From Cerioporus squamosus (Eukaryota; Basidiomycota; Agaricomycetes; Polyporales; Polyporaceae): 12,581 nt of DNA. A program made the translations under genes and the position numbers. The notes under the pieces were generated by a model. It was not told the DNA's origin, ran no database searches, and saw only the letters and a list, made by a program, of their open reading frames with translations. The stretch spans positions 1 through 12,581 of the forward strand of contig JABYQS010000820.1 of NCBI GenBank assembly GCA_022592435.1, given 5' to 3'. Of the stretch, positions 1 to 9,184 are shown piece after piece. Position 1 is the stretch's first letter. Every line of letters starts with the position of its first letter.

Positions 1-579
1 TGGGGCGATCGAGATCTCTGCACCGGTGACTTCGTGGTAGATAGGCACGGCAGAGGAGACGAGCGAGCGAAGTCGCGAGTTTGCGCCATCAGCCCCCACG
101 ACGATGTCTGCGACGATGGAAAGGCCATTCGAGAAGATGAGCTCATGCTTGTCGTCCTGGACGGAGCGGATGGACGTGAGCTGATGTCCCCACTTGACTG
201 CATCTACAGGGACTGCGTCGAGCATGATCTTGCGGAGGACGTTGCGGTCAATCTCGGGACGCGCTTCCTGCTCGTTCGCAGCATCCTTCTCGGTGATGGG
301 AGGGGGGATGCCGTCCTTGCCGCCCATCCTCATCTCCTGTGCTTCGAGGCGGGAGTTCGCCTTGAAGACTTCTTCGAACCGTTTCCGCGTAGAGCGCGCT
401 GACCGCTCTCGTACCGAGGTCGAGCATGCTCCCGAGGTGCGCGCTTTGGTTGTGACTAGTGTCGCGCTCGTAGAGGATGGCTGGGATGCCGCGGCGGACG
501 AGGGTGAGGAGGACGACCAAGCCGCCCATTCCACCGCCGATGATAGCATGTTTGGATGTGTCGGAGGAGTGGTAACCAT
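1..579 (-). CDS. FAD-dependent monooxygenase, salicylate-hydroxylase-like, N-terminal part, frame-broken
   Basis: Group A flavoprotein monooxygenases use FAD and NAD(P)H to hydroxylate aromatic or polyketide-like substrates; the substrate here cannot be told. Likely start is the ATG at 579-577. Seen: a dinucleotide-binding motif GGGMGG in the context HAIIGGGMGGLVVLL, followed by the strand ending YERD whose Glu binds the FAD ribose, and near the window edge the DG motif VGADGANSRLR. The C-terminal GD motif would lie beyond base 1. The reading needs three frames: one base seems to be missing near 551-553 (an AAA run on the minus strand), one near 410-412 and one near 377-380. With each step taken, the family-like order LG-ESGQRAL-EEVFKANSR appears. 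Either sequencing or assembly indels or a decaying pseudogene would explain it. Family call is firm; functional status is not. Confidence 0.85.
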   Translation of the reverse strand, partial: MVTTPPTHPNMLSSAVEWAAWSSSSPSSAAASQPSSTSATLVTTKARTSGACSTSVRERSARSTRKRFEEVFKANSRLEAQEMRMGGKDGIPPPITEKDAANEQEARPEIDRNVLRKIMLDAVPVDAVKWGHQLTSIRSVQDDKHELIFSNGLSIVADIVVGADGANSRLRSLVSSAVPIYHEVTGAEISIAP

Positions 580-1213
580 GTAGGCACTGGATCAACCGAG
601 ATGAGTTAGAAGTCAAGATTGTTCTGGCGAGGACAGTGGCGTACTTGGTCAATTTGGATACTGAATCTGTGCAGCGAAGTTTGCAGTGCTCGTGATTGTA
701 GGGGGATGAGCTCCTACCTTCGCCACACCGGCATCCTTTATATTCCAGCACCACTGCGACGGTACCTCTTCATGCATCGGACTTCCACGTCCGATACGCT
801 CCTAGAGATCAAGCGACGTGAATAGACGGAACCCCGAGTTACTCTCGGTGAATGATGAGGCCTAGAGGCCTAAACGTCCGCTGGCTCGCGCTTGAGACGT
901 GGGTCATAGCTGTTCCGACTTGTAAGCCATCTTCTCGAGGACGCCGTAGTAGTTCAATGGACAAGAGCGATCCGCTGGCGGTGACGAAGCAATCCTGTCC
1001 AAGCTCCAGCCGGCGACGTCGCACGAAGGCCTTGGAGTCTTCTGTTCATGTGTGAGGTGACAGTGTCATCACTATGACAGAGGACCACTATACCTCGGTC
1101 TATGATGTTTTGATCCAGCTCACTGGACATGGTACGGAGGTCGTTGGTGTGGTTCAACTCCAGAGTCGGTGGACATGGACGAGTACTTAACTCACTTACT
1201 AGCATAAGTCGAA

Positions 1214-1241
1214 GTAAATATTGCTGTCCTTATTTATTTAC
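1214..1241. promoter_or_regulatory. Inverted pair of forkhead-type motifs
   Basis: GTAAATA at 1214-1220 and its exact reverse complement TATTTAC at 1235-1241 flank a 14-base spacer in an AT-rich patch about 320-345 bases upstream of the SMC4 ATG. GTAAATA fits the forkhead consensus RTAAAYA. In yeasts forkhead factors drive G2/M gene clusters. A seven-base inverted pair in AT-rich DNA may arise by chance, so binding is only a hypothesis. Confidence 0.3.
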
Positions 1242-1433
1242 CCTTGGGCGTCGGAGTCTCCATGTATGGACTGCTGACCTCGGCCTCTTGTAGCACGATG
1301 GCCCTTGCGAAGCGTATATCGCTAGTCCGGTCAAAACCCTTGGATCTCATGCAGAACAGTCTACCTTTTTTTGAAAAGCAGGCGATGCATCGATTTGAGT
1401 CTCGGAAGACTCGAGAAAGAGACGCCGGTGAGT

Positions 1434-1463
1434 TCGCGTGTGTCACGTGTGTGACACACGCGA
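1434..1463. repeat. Perfect 13-bp inverted repeat with 4-base centre, containing an E-box
   Basis: The left arm TCGCGTGTGTCAC (1434-1446) and right arm GTGACACACGCGA (1451-1463) are exact reverse complements around the centre GTGT. CACGTG, an E-box bound by bHLH factors, spans 1444-1449. The element lies about 95-125 bases upstream of the SMC4 ATG, so it sits in the core promoter or 5' leader, where it could act as an operator or as a hairpin in RNA. Confidence 0.6.
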
Positions 1464-1468
1464 CGCGT
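1463..1468. promoter_or_regulatory. MluI cell-cycle box (MCB), ACGCGT
   Basis: ACGCGT directly abuts the 13-bp inverted repeat, 90 bases upstream of the SMC4 start. In fungi the MBF/DSC1 complex binds this sequence in promoters of G1/S genes, so a site before a chromosome-structure gene makes sense. The hexamer also occurs inside nearby GC-rich coding DNA (for example at 1680-1685), which lowers its weight. Confidence 0.35.
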
Positions 1469-1557
1469 TGTGGCCAGCGGCGGTTCGTGCCTGAACCTTC
1501 CTTTCACTCAAGCTCTCTGTCTCTTCATCGTGCTCTGTGAACCCCCTCTATACATCC

Positions 1558-4500
1558 ATGCCGCCAAGACGCTCGTCGAGGACGCGTGCGTCCGTCGAGC
1601 CGGCCGCCCCAGCAACGAAACGCAAGCGCAACGAGCCGCAGGAGATCGTCGACGATGAGCCGGAAGAGGCGAAGCCAAGAACGCGTAGATCAAGTTCAGT
1701 TCAACCCGCGAAGCCGCGTACGTCCACTCGCTCAAGGAAGTCACTTGAAGAGGTGCAGGAGGAGGAGGAGGAGGAGGGAGAGGAGGAGGCACGGCCACCC
1801 ACCAAGAAGTCACGTCCCTCTCTCGAGGCGGAAAGCTCGGGCGACGAGGCCGAGGAGGTACCCAAGCCTCGTACTAGGAAGCCATCATCGCGAGCCTCCG
1901 CGGCCCCTGTAGCATCTACGAGCAGGAAGACGCGTGGGTCGAGCGTGGGGGTCAAGGCTGAGACAGCTGAGGTTTCCCTCCCTAGGAGAAAGACTGTCGC
2001 ACCAGCCGCCGCCTCTAGGGCTTCGCGTGCAAACCGACGCGTTTCCACCATCGTGATTGACTCGGACGATGAGCCCTACGAGCTGGATGAGAACGGGCAG
2101 GCCCAAGAGTTCAAACCCGCTCCGAGGGCGAAGCGTGGCTCGAAGAAAGAGAAGGTGGTGTATGTCATTGACGACTCTGACGACGAGCCTCAACCCGGCC
2201 CGTCACGGCCAACGAGGCGAGTGAAGAAGGACATGACCCCTGTGAAGGAGGAGGTGGCGCAGGAGGAGACGAAGCAGGAGGAGGTCGAGGATGATGAGGG
2301 CCAGGAGGAGCAGGTCAAGCAGGAACCACCGACTGCTCAGCCTGTCGTGAAGGAACCCACGCCGCAGCCACCGGATGAGGACGAAGAACAAGAAGAGGCT
2401 GAAGCCGACGCCGCCGCCGCCGCTCTTGATGCCGAGCGGGAAGCCACTCAATCGCCCATCGAGGAGGAACACTCCCTCCTGGACCCCCCGTTGTCATCTA
2501 TTCCCAGACACCCATCGCAGACAGCCCCTGCTCCGGAGGAGCCTGAGGGTCCCAAGCCGCGTCTCGTCATCCACAAGATGGCACTCGTCAACTTCAAGAG
2601 TTATGCGGGCAGGCAGGTCATTGGCCCTTTCCACAAGGTGAGTAGTCACCCCTTTGTCCTTAGGAACGTCCGCTGACCAGCTGGCGTCGTAGTCGTTCTC
2701 AGCTATCGTTGGGCCCAATGGTTCGGGCAAGTCCAACACTATCGACGCGTTGCTCTTCGTCTTCGGTTATCGCGCATCCAAGATGCGGCAGGGCAAGCTC
2801 TCGGAGTTGATTCACAACTCAGCGAAATACCCAGACCTCACCGAGTGCAGCGTCGAAGTGCACTTCCGCGAGATCATTGATCTGGTGAGCACCTCTCATG
2901 TCTTCAGAACATTCGGGGTCTCATGTTATTTAGCCTGGGCCGAACGAGTTCGAAGTCGTTCCCGGCTCCGACCTCGTTGTGACACGCACGGCGTACAAGA
3001 GCAATAGTAGCAAGTATTCCATCAACGGCCGCGCGAGTAACTATGGCGAAGTACAGAAGCTTCTCAAGGGCCGCGGGATCGATCTCGACCACAACCGGTT
3101 CCTCATCTTGCAGGTAAGTCCTCCCATGATTTTCTGAGTGCACCCCACTAACTCGCTATGTCAGGGCGAAGTCGAGTCAATTGCACAGATGAAGCCGAAG
3201 GCAGTGAACGAGAACGATGATGGCCTTCTTGAGTACCTTGAAGACATCATTGGCACGACGAAGTATAAGGCTCCGATCGAGGAAGCTCTTGCTGAGGTCG
3301 AGCGTCTCTCAGAGGAACGGCAGGAGAAGCTCAACCGGCTGCGAATCGTCGACAAGGACCGCAAGGCGCTCGAATCAAAGAAGAAGGAAGCCGAGGACTA
3401 TCTCAGGCTCGTCAACGAACACATACGTGCGAAGTCGCGTCTGTGGCAGTGGTATATCTGGACGTCTCTCGCCAATGAGGCTGAACTCGAGAAGAAGATC
3501 GTGCGTATGATCAGTCTCGAAAGGGCCCACGTACTGATGGAGACCCTGCAGGAACAATTCGAGAAGGAGCTCCAGGAAGAGAAGGATCGCAACCAGGATG
3601 ACATTGCTCATCAGGAGATGTTGCAACAGCACTTCAACGAGCGGGAGAAGCTGTACGAAGTGAGTGCATCACTGACCACGCAATATTTGAGAGGAATTAA
3701 ATTTTCGTTGTAGCAAGTCCAACAAGCCGCTGCAGCCGCGGTTCAGGACCTCGCCGCTCGTGAGAAGGAGCAGATCAGTCTCGAGGAGAAGCGCAAGCAC
3801 GCCAATACTAAGGCTAAGAAGCTGAAGAAGTCCATCGCCGATGTGAGCGCTCTCTGAGTGTCGCGCACGACATCAGTCTAACTCACACGTTGAAAGGATG
3901 AGCATGCCAGACTCCAGGCCAGCCGGACGATCGAGGAGAGCGATGCGAAGATGGAGCAGAAGAAGGAAGAACTCGAGAGCCTTGAACAGGAACTCGCTCA
4001 GGCCGAGAAGGCGTTGGAGCAAATTCGGGATAGCTTGAGAGGTGAGTTGTGAAGTACGTTGCAGCATACCACTGAGCTGAAGCGTTGTGATTCAGACAAG
4101 ACGCAGGTCTTCCACGACCAGATCGAAGTCAAGCAGAAGGAGCTCCAACCGTGGAACGCTAAGATCGACGCGAAGAAGGCGGAGATCGATGTCGCCACCG
4201 GTGAGCGCGATGCCTTGCGCAAGAAGGCCGAGGGTGTGAAGGCAGCCCGGGAGCAGGCGGAGTCCGATCTCAATAAGCTGCGGGAAGACCTTGAGGCGAA
4301 GACAACGGAACTCGACAAGTTGCAGGGCGAGAAGTCTAAGAACCAGAACTCTGTCCGGGAGGCTGAGCGGGAACTGCAGGTTTGTACAACTATTCGTACC
4401 ATATGCAATCCAGCTTACCTCCTCTTAGAACGCCCATGGCCATATTCAAAGCCTGCGTTCAAAGGCGTCCGCTTCGCGCCAGAAGGCCGAGGAGGCTAAG

Positions 4501-7222
4501 TCTTCGCAGGAGCAGAGCCGCAGTAGCAACCGAGTCCTGGACAGCTTGCAACGTCTCAAGGCGCAGGGTCGTATCAGCGGTTTCCATGTAAGCCATTCAG
4601 TGCGCAAATGTTCAGACTTTCTGACAATTCTTCTCCAGGGGCGTTTGGGTAGTCTCGGCACCATTCCCGACAAGTACGATGTCGCAGTCTCTACTGCCTG
4701 CGGCCAACTGGGCAACATGGTAGTCGATACGGTCGAGCAGGGTCAAGCATGCATCGAGTACCTCCGCAGTCAGCAAGTCGGCCGTGCGTCCTTCATCGTT
4801 CTCGACAAGCTCCGGGACCAGAACCTGGACAAGATTCAGACGCCGGAGAATGTGCCGCGCCTGTTCGATCTCATCAAGCCCAAGGAGCCGCGCTTCGCAC
4901 CTGCGTTCTATAAGGCGCTCTCGAATACCCTTGTTGCGGACAACCTGGACCAGGCGAACCGTATTGCATTCGGTGGACACAAACGGTGGCGTGTCGTGAC
5001 GCTCGCCGGGCAGCTCATTGATGCATCCGGTACGATGTCCGGTGGTGGTAACTCCGTCCAGCGTGGCGGCATGAGCTCGAAGCTGGCCGCGGATGCCGTC
5101 CCTCCAGAGGTCATCCGCCAGTATCAGCAAGAGAGCGAACACGACGCGCAAGTACTGGAAGAGGCGCAACGCCACCTGAGAGAGCTTGAGAGCAGGGTGG
5201 ACGAGCTCAAGCGAGCTGGCCCGCAAATCGACCTTGCCATCGAGAAGGTCAACCTTGACATCCGGAACTGCTCCAAGCGTATCGCGGACAGCGAGAAGAT
5301 CGTCAAGGAGCTCAAGTACGAAACCATACACCATTCTATGTCGCGGTCATTTGCTGACTTTCTACCAGGTCTCAGAGCAAGCCGGACGCGGGAGACGTTT
5401 CTCGTATCTCACAGCTCGATAAGGAGATCGCCGCCGCCACTTCTCAGCTGGAGAAATACCAGGAAAAGACTAACGCCATCGACGAGGAGATCAAGGCACT
5501 CGAGAAGAAGATTCTCGAGATCGGTGGTGCGCGGCTCCTCTCTCAGAAGTCTAAGGTCGACGGCCTCCGCTTGCACATCAACCTCGCGAACGATGAGATG
5601 ACCAAGGCTGAGGTCGCGAAGGCCAAGGCTGAAAAGGACCTCGAGAAGCATCAGACTCACATCCAAAGCAACCAGGCCGAACTCGAAGACGTCCAGAAAG
5701 AGCTTGCGCAGCTCGATGAGAGCCTCGAAGAGCTCACTGGGTACATGAACGAGGTCAGGAAGAAGGTCAAGGATGCGCAAGCTGCCGCGGAGAAGTCATC
5801 CGAAGATCTAGCGAAGCTTAAGGCAGAGCTCGATGAGAAGGAGGAGGAGATCCAAGAGTTCAAGAGAAAGCAGGCGAGTCCTAAGCGACCGCGTACTGCG
5901 CGCTATCGCTGATTGATGTCTTCAACGTACAGATGAAGATCGAGCAGCAGCTAAATGAGACCCAGACCAAGTTCAACCAGAACAGGGCTACTTGGGAGCA
6001 CTGGATGAGCGAGCATGACAAGCTTCAGCTCGAGGACGTCGAGTGAGTGCTTCTGATATGTTTGTTCGCATCATCCTCAGCTGACGCCGTCTAGTGATGA
6101 CGACGAAGAGGAGGAAGCCGAGGGTGAGAAACCCGAAGGCGAAGGCGAGGATGAAGAAGGCGGCGAGGGAGGCGAAGGGCCTGTCAAGAAGGAGCCCGGG
6201 GCGCAGAAGGCTTCTGCGAGCAAGCTACCGAACTACTCCGATGCTCAGCTCGCCGGGTTTAGAAAGCGCGAGCTCCTCGCCGATGAACAGTTGCTGGATG
6301 GTGCGTTGCTTTGTCACCCTCATTGCGCTTCTTGCGTGTACTCATCGTCTCACAGAGAAGGTGAAGAACGCGAAGCCTGACCTTTCGGTGCTCAAGGACT
6401 ATCGGAAGCGCGAGGAAGAGTTCCTCCGGCGCGCTGCAGACCTCGATGAGATCACGAAGGAGCGTGATGCCAAGAAGGCTGAGTACGAAGCTCTGACCAA
6501 GCAGAGGCTGGCCGAATTCATGACCGGTTTCAACGCGATCTCCCTTAAGCTCAAGGAGATGTATCAGGTATGTCGGCCTTCGCTAGTAGCGGTGATACTT
6601 TGCTGAGCTATTGCGACTAGATGATCACCCTTGGAGGCAACGCTGAGCTCGAGCTCGTCGATAACATGGATCCTTTCTCCGAAGGAATCATCTTCAGTGT
6701 CATGCCCCCGAAGAAGAGCTGGAAGAACATCTCCAACCTCTCTGGCGGCGAGAAGGTCAGGCGAATACTTCGAGTGCGACTTCGATGTCGTGACTGACTC
6801 CATCATAGACTCTGAGCTCGCTCGCACTTGTGTTTGCTTTGCACGTCTACAAGCCAACCCCGCTCTACTTCATGGACGAGATCGATGCCGCTCTGGACTT
6901 CCGCAATGTGTCGATTGTAGCGAATTACATCAAGGACCGCACGAAGAACGCGCAATTCATCATCATCTCTCTACGGTAGGTCTCAACCTGAGCGCGAAGA
7001 GTCGTGTAGCTGACAGACCTTGTTCAACAGTAACGACATGTTCGAACTTAGCCACCGTCTGATCGGTATCTACAAGACCGCGAACGCCACTAGAAGTGAG
7101 ATCAACTCTCTAACCGTCCTGGATACCTTACTCACCTACATCTCTTGCATCTTGCAGGTATCTCCATCGACAACCACGCATTGAACTCTATCCCGGTCAA
7201 CACGGTGCCTGTTGCAAGCTGA
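1558..7222 (+). CDS. SMC4: Structural maintenance of chromosomes protein 4 (condensin ATPase subunit)
   Basis: SMC4 pairs with SMC2 to form the ATPase core of condensin, which compacts and resolves mitotic chromosomes. Exons: 1558-2637, 2693-2884, 2934-3113, 3165-3659, 3714-3842, 3897-4041, 4096-4379, 4429-4587, 4639-5315, 5369-5873, 5933-6042, 6095-6300, 6356-6567, 6621-6755, 6809-6975, 7031-7095, 7158-7222; all phases join, giving 1601 residues. Order: basic/acidic N-terminal tail (about 1-335); head strand LVNFKSYAGRQ; Walker A GPNGSGKS (367-374); SMC4-type FGYRASKMRQGKLSELIH; Q-loop ILQGEVESIAQMKPKA; coiled coil; hinge from RISGFHGRLGSLG (about 880) through SGGG (about 1022-1025); second coil with an acidic patch; signature LSGGE (1498-1502); Walker B LYFMDEID with catalytic Glu about 1527. 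KRWRVVTL with the GFHGRLG hinge favours SMC4 over SMC2. The start ATG at 1558 is the first in frame; the frame opens upstream without another ATG. Longer than yeast (about 1418) because of its tail. Confidence 0.97.
1757..1789 (+). repeat. GAG/GGA trinucleotide repeat encoding a poly-glutamate run
   Basis: A near-perfect GAG microsatellite within SMC4 exon 1 encodes EEEEEEGEEE in the disordered N-terminal tail. Such runs tend to vary in length between strains by slippage without breaking frame. Confidence 0.8.
5874..5932 (+). other. GC-AG intron (intron 10) of SMC4
   Basis: Exon 10 ends at CAG (5871-5873) and the intron opens GCGAGT instead of GT, closing at CAG (5930-5932). Only this junction gives the reading KRKQ-MKIEQQLNETQ in phase 0. 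A GT further in (GTACTG) would put the next exon out of frame. If not spliced, translation stops about 13 codons in. GC-AG introns are a known minor class and often splice less efficiently. Confidence 0.8.
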
Positions 7223-7371
7223 GCACTACCGGTGGTATCTTGGATTGTAACAGTACTGTGGTTTACTTAGTCATACATGGCGCATCTTGTTGTATCTGGT
7301 ATCCTATCATACATCTCGCATTTTCCTCTCGTCTCCCTCCACAGCGCTTGCTAACATACAGCTTGCAAATT
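7223..7371. other. Convergent intergenic gap between SMC4 and the kinase
   Basis: Only 149 bases separate the SMC4 stop codon from the kinase stop codon on the opposite strand. Both 3' UTRs and polyadenylation sites must fit here or overlap. The stretch is more AT-rich than its neighbours and holds TGTA-type motifs but no clear AATAAA on either strand. Confidence 0.6.
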
Positions 7372-8878
7372 CTAACCTACACCGACGTAGTGTGACAATA
7401 GGTTCGCGAGCGTTCTACCGTTCCACTCCTCTCCGGCTTGCCTGTCCGCGTGTGGATGATCGGCAGGCAAGAGCAGCGGCACTCCGCTCTGGAAGAAGTG
7501 GTGCTTCAGAGCCTCGTCTGCTGGCAAGCGTCCTTCTGGCGGGTACACAAGCAGCTTGTACATTAGGTCAAGACAGGCTTGGCGATCTGGCTCTGCTTCA
7601 GCTGGAGGAAGGTTTGGGAGCAGCTTCTGCAGGTCTACTGCGGGTACCTGCACAAACGTGACTTTCTGCGCGTCCGGGAGGTCCTTGAAGCCCTGGAGTA
7701 CGATCGTCCGTGAGGGGGACATGTGCAGTCCGAACGAACGTAAGTATACGTACCGGCCACGAGTCGTTTGTGGGCGTCCCGTGTACCTTGAAGATGCTCC
7801 ACGCCAGCCCGATCTGTCCTCGCGTACCATCGTAGAGTGACTGCCGCGCCCACTCGACGTCCGGGTCGTCGGGTGATAGGCTTTTTGGGAGAATGAAGGG
7901 CGGCTTGGAGGGAGACTCGTCCGATTCCGAGTCAGATGCGCTGTCTTCCTCTTCCTCTTCCTGGTACCAGCCGTCTTCGTCGTCGGCCTTGCACAGGCGC
8001 AGAGGGGCGAAGAAATCTGCAAAGACCGCCCCCGCGCTCCAGAGGTCTGTCGCGTACGCGTTGTAGTCGGTCGCGCCGAACAGGAGCTCGGGCGCACGGT
8101 ACGGTCCAGTCGCGACGTCGAAACACATGCGGCCGCGAGGTTCGGGCCAGAGGTCGCGCTCGTCGCACTTCTCGGTCCACGCGATCCCGAAGTCGATGAG
8201 CTTCAGATGGCCATTTTCCGTCAGGAGGAGGTTGCGCGGCTTGATGTCGCGGTGCGCGATGCCGTGCTTGTGGATGTACGCGAGCGCAGAGAGCGTTTGG
8301 TAGATGATGGATTTTGCGACGACCAGGAAGGACGATGCATCCGCTGCGATGGCGGGAGTCGCGCCTGGGGGCACGTGTGGGGACATGCGGGGGCTCGAGA
8401 GAACGCCGTAGACATCGAACGGGACGAATGGCATCCAGTAGTGCAGAGTGCTTGTTGGAGACTCGTATGAATGTCCAAGCACCTTGATGATCTGCATGGA
8501 AATTGAGCGGAGATGTCTCAAGACGCGAGCACACATAGACTCACATTCGTATGGTCGGCACTGAGAAGTATGCGCAGCTCTTTGCCAATATCATGCGGCT
8601 GTTTGGAGAACCTGCGGTCGAGGGACCCGCTCTTGATCGCGACCAAGTTCGGCGAGTGCTCAGGGCCGCGAAACCGTGCGCGGGTTATGTACGAGAACGC
8701 GTTCTCTGCGACGGTCTCAAGAGACTCCTGTCAGAAGAGCGTACATCAATCCCGCGAACCATCCCATCCGTACGCAGAGACGTACTGTATCAAAGATGTC
8801 TTGCAGAGTACTTGGCCAGCGCGACTCTTCCGAGTCCGAGTCAAACTCCCCGAAGTCTATCGCGTCTGATTCTCCCAT
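7372..8878 (-). CDS. CDK-like Ser/Thr protein kinase, CDK-activating-kinase-like (Cak1/Csk1 type)
   Basis: Exons, in reading order: 8878-8786, 8727-8545, 8491-7754, 7692-7372, with introns of 58, 53 and 61 bases, giving 444 residues. Seen: acidic N-terminus; catalytic Lys in LVAIK (about 63); helix-C Glu in KELRIL (about 81); HRDIKPRN (172-179); DFG (192-194); [15 protein letters not shown] (about 221-235); acidic insert with a Glu run and [10 protein letters not shown] (about 260-291); CMGC hallmark [15 protein letters not shown]. The glycine-rich loop is degenerate ([13 protein letters not shown], no GxGxxG), no PSTAIRE-like cyclin helix is present, and the residue matching CDK2 Thr160 is Cys (about 215). 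These traits match monomeric CAKs that need no cyclin or T-loop phosphorylation, which phosphorylate the T-loops of Cdk1 and other CDKs. A CDK7 or CDK20-like identity is less likely. The ATG at 8878 is chosen because no in-frame ATG lies further upstream in the open frame. Confidence 0.85.
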
Positions 8879-9184
8879 TATCTTGCACTGGAGGTAACCA
8901 ACCTCAGACAGGTGTGGGTTATGACGGTCGGGAACATCTCGCGCACCGTACAATGCCAAGCTAAGTACTCTGAGGCGGTCGCGCGAAAGGATCGCGCTTC
9001 GCGAACCACGGCTTCAAGTGGGCGCGGGGCCGCCTCGGCCTTTCCCGGCTCACCTCAAGTTCAAACCCTCATCATACGGAGTCTCGTCCACACTCCTCAT
9101 CCATCCACCACCTTCCACCACGCGAAACCAGGATACACGCCCCTACGAGCCAATACTAAGCCATCAGAAGACACTTCGCCGGTC
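8879..9184. promoter_or_regulatory. Divergent promoter between the kinase and the downstream unrecognised gene
   Basis: About 306 bases lie between the kinase start on the minus strand and the first plausible ATG on the plus strand. I see no TATA box or strong palindrome. The open frame entering from 8912 is a run-through of the downstream first exon and need not be coding here. Confidence 0.4.

Larger units (their letters stand above)
580..1557. promoter_or_regulatory. Intergenic region between divergent monooxygenase and SMC4 genes
   Basis: About 980 bases separate the monooxygenase start (minus strand) and the SMC4 start (plus strand), so this stretch should carry both promoters and 5' leaders. 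Open frames in it are short (under 100 codons), lack recognisable domains and overlap on both strands, so I call none a gene. The recognisable elements, listed separately, all lie in the SMC4-proximal third. There is also a StuI-type doublet, AGGCCT twice, around 857-870, without an assigned role. No TATA box stands out at a convincing distance. Confidence 0.5.

Noticed and set aside
1061..1081. Short palindrome TGACAGTGTCA with a nearby ATGACAG copy
   Set aside because: Arms of only five bases; expected by chance at this length.
1151..1161. GGTTCAACTCC, a match to the tRNA B-box consensus
   Set aside because: The implied T-stem has a mismatch and no A-box, anticodon stem or acceptor stem can be folded around it.
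4612..5334. 240-codon open frame antisense to SMC4 exon 9
   Set aside because: It lies opposite the SMC4 hinge and coil, shows no domain, and is expected from GC-rich codon use on the coding strand.
6756..6808. Weak donor GTCAGG directly after the SMC4 signature motif, considered as a possible mis-splice or frame error
   Set aside because: Using it restores the exact family reading LSGGEK-TLSSLALVFAL in phase 0, so the intron is accepted as real.
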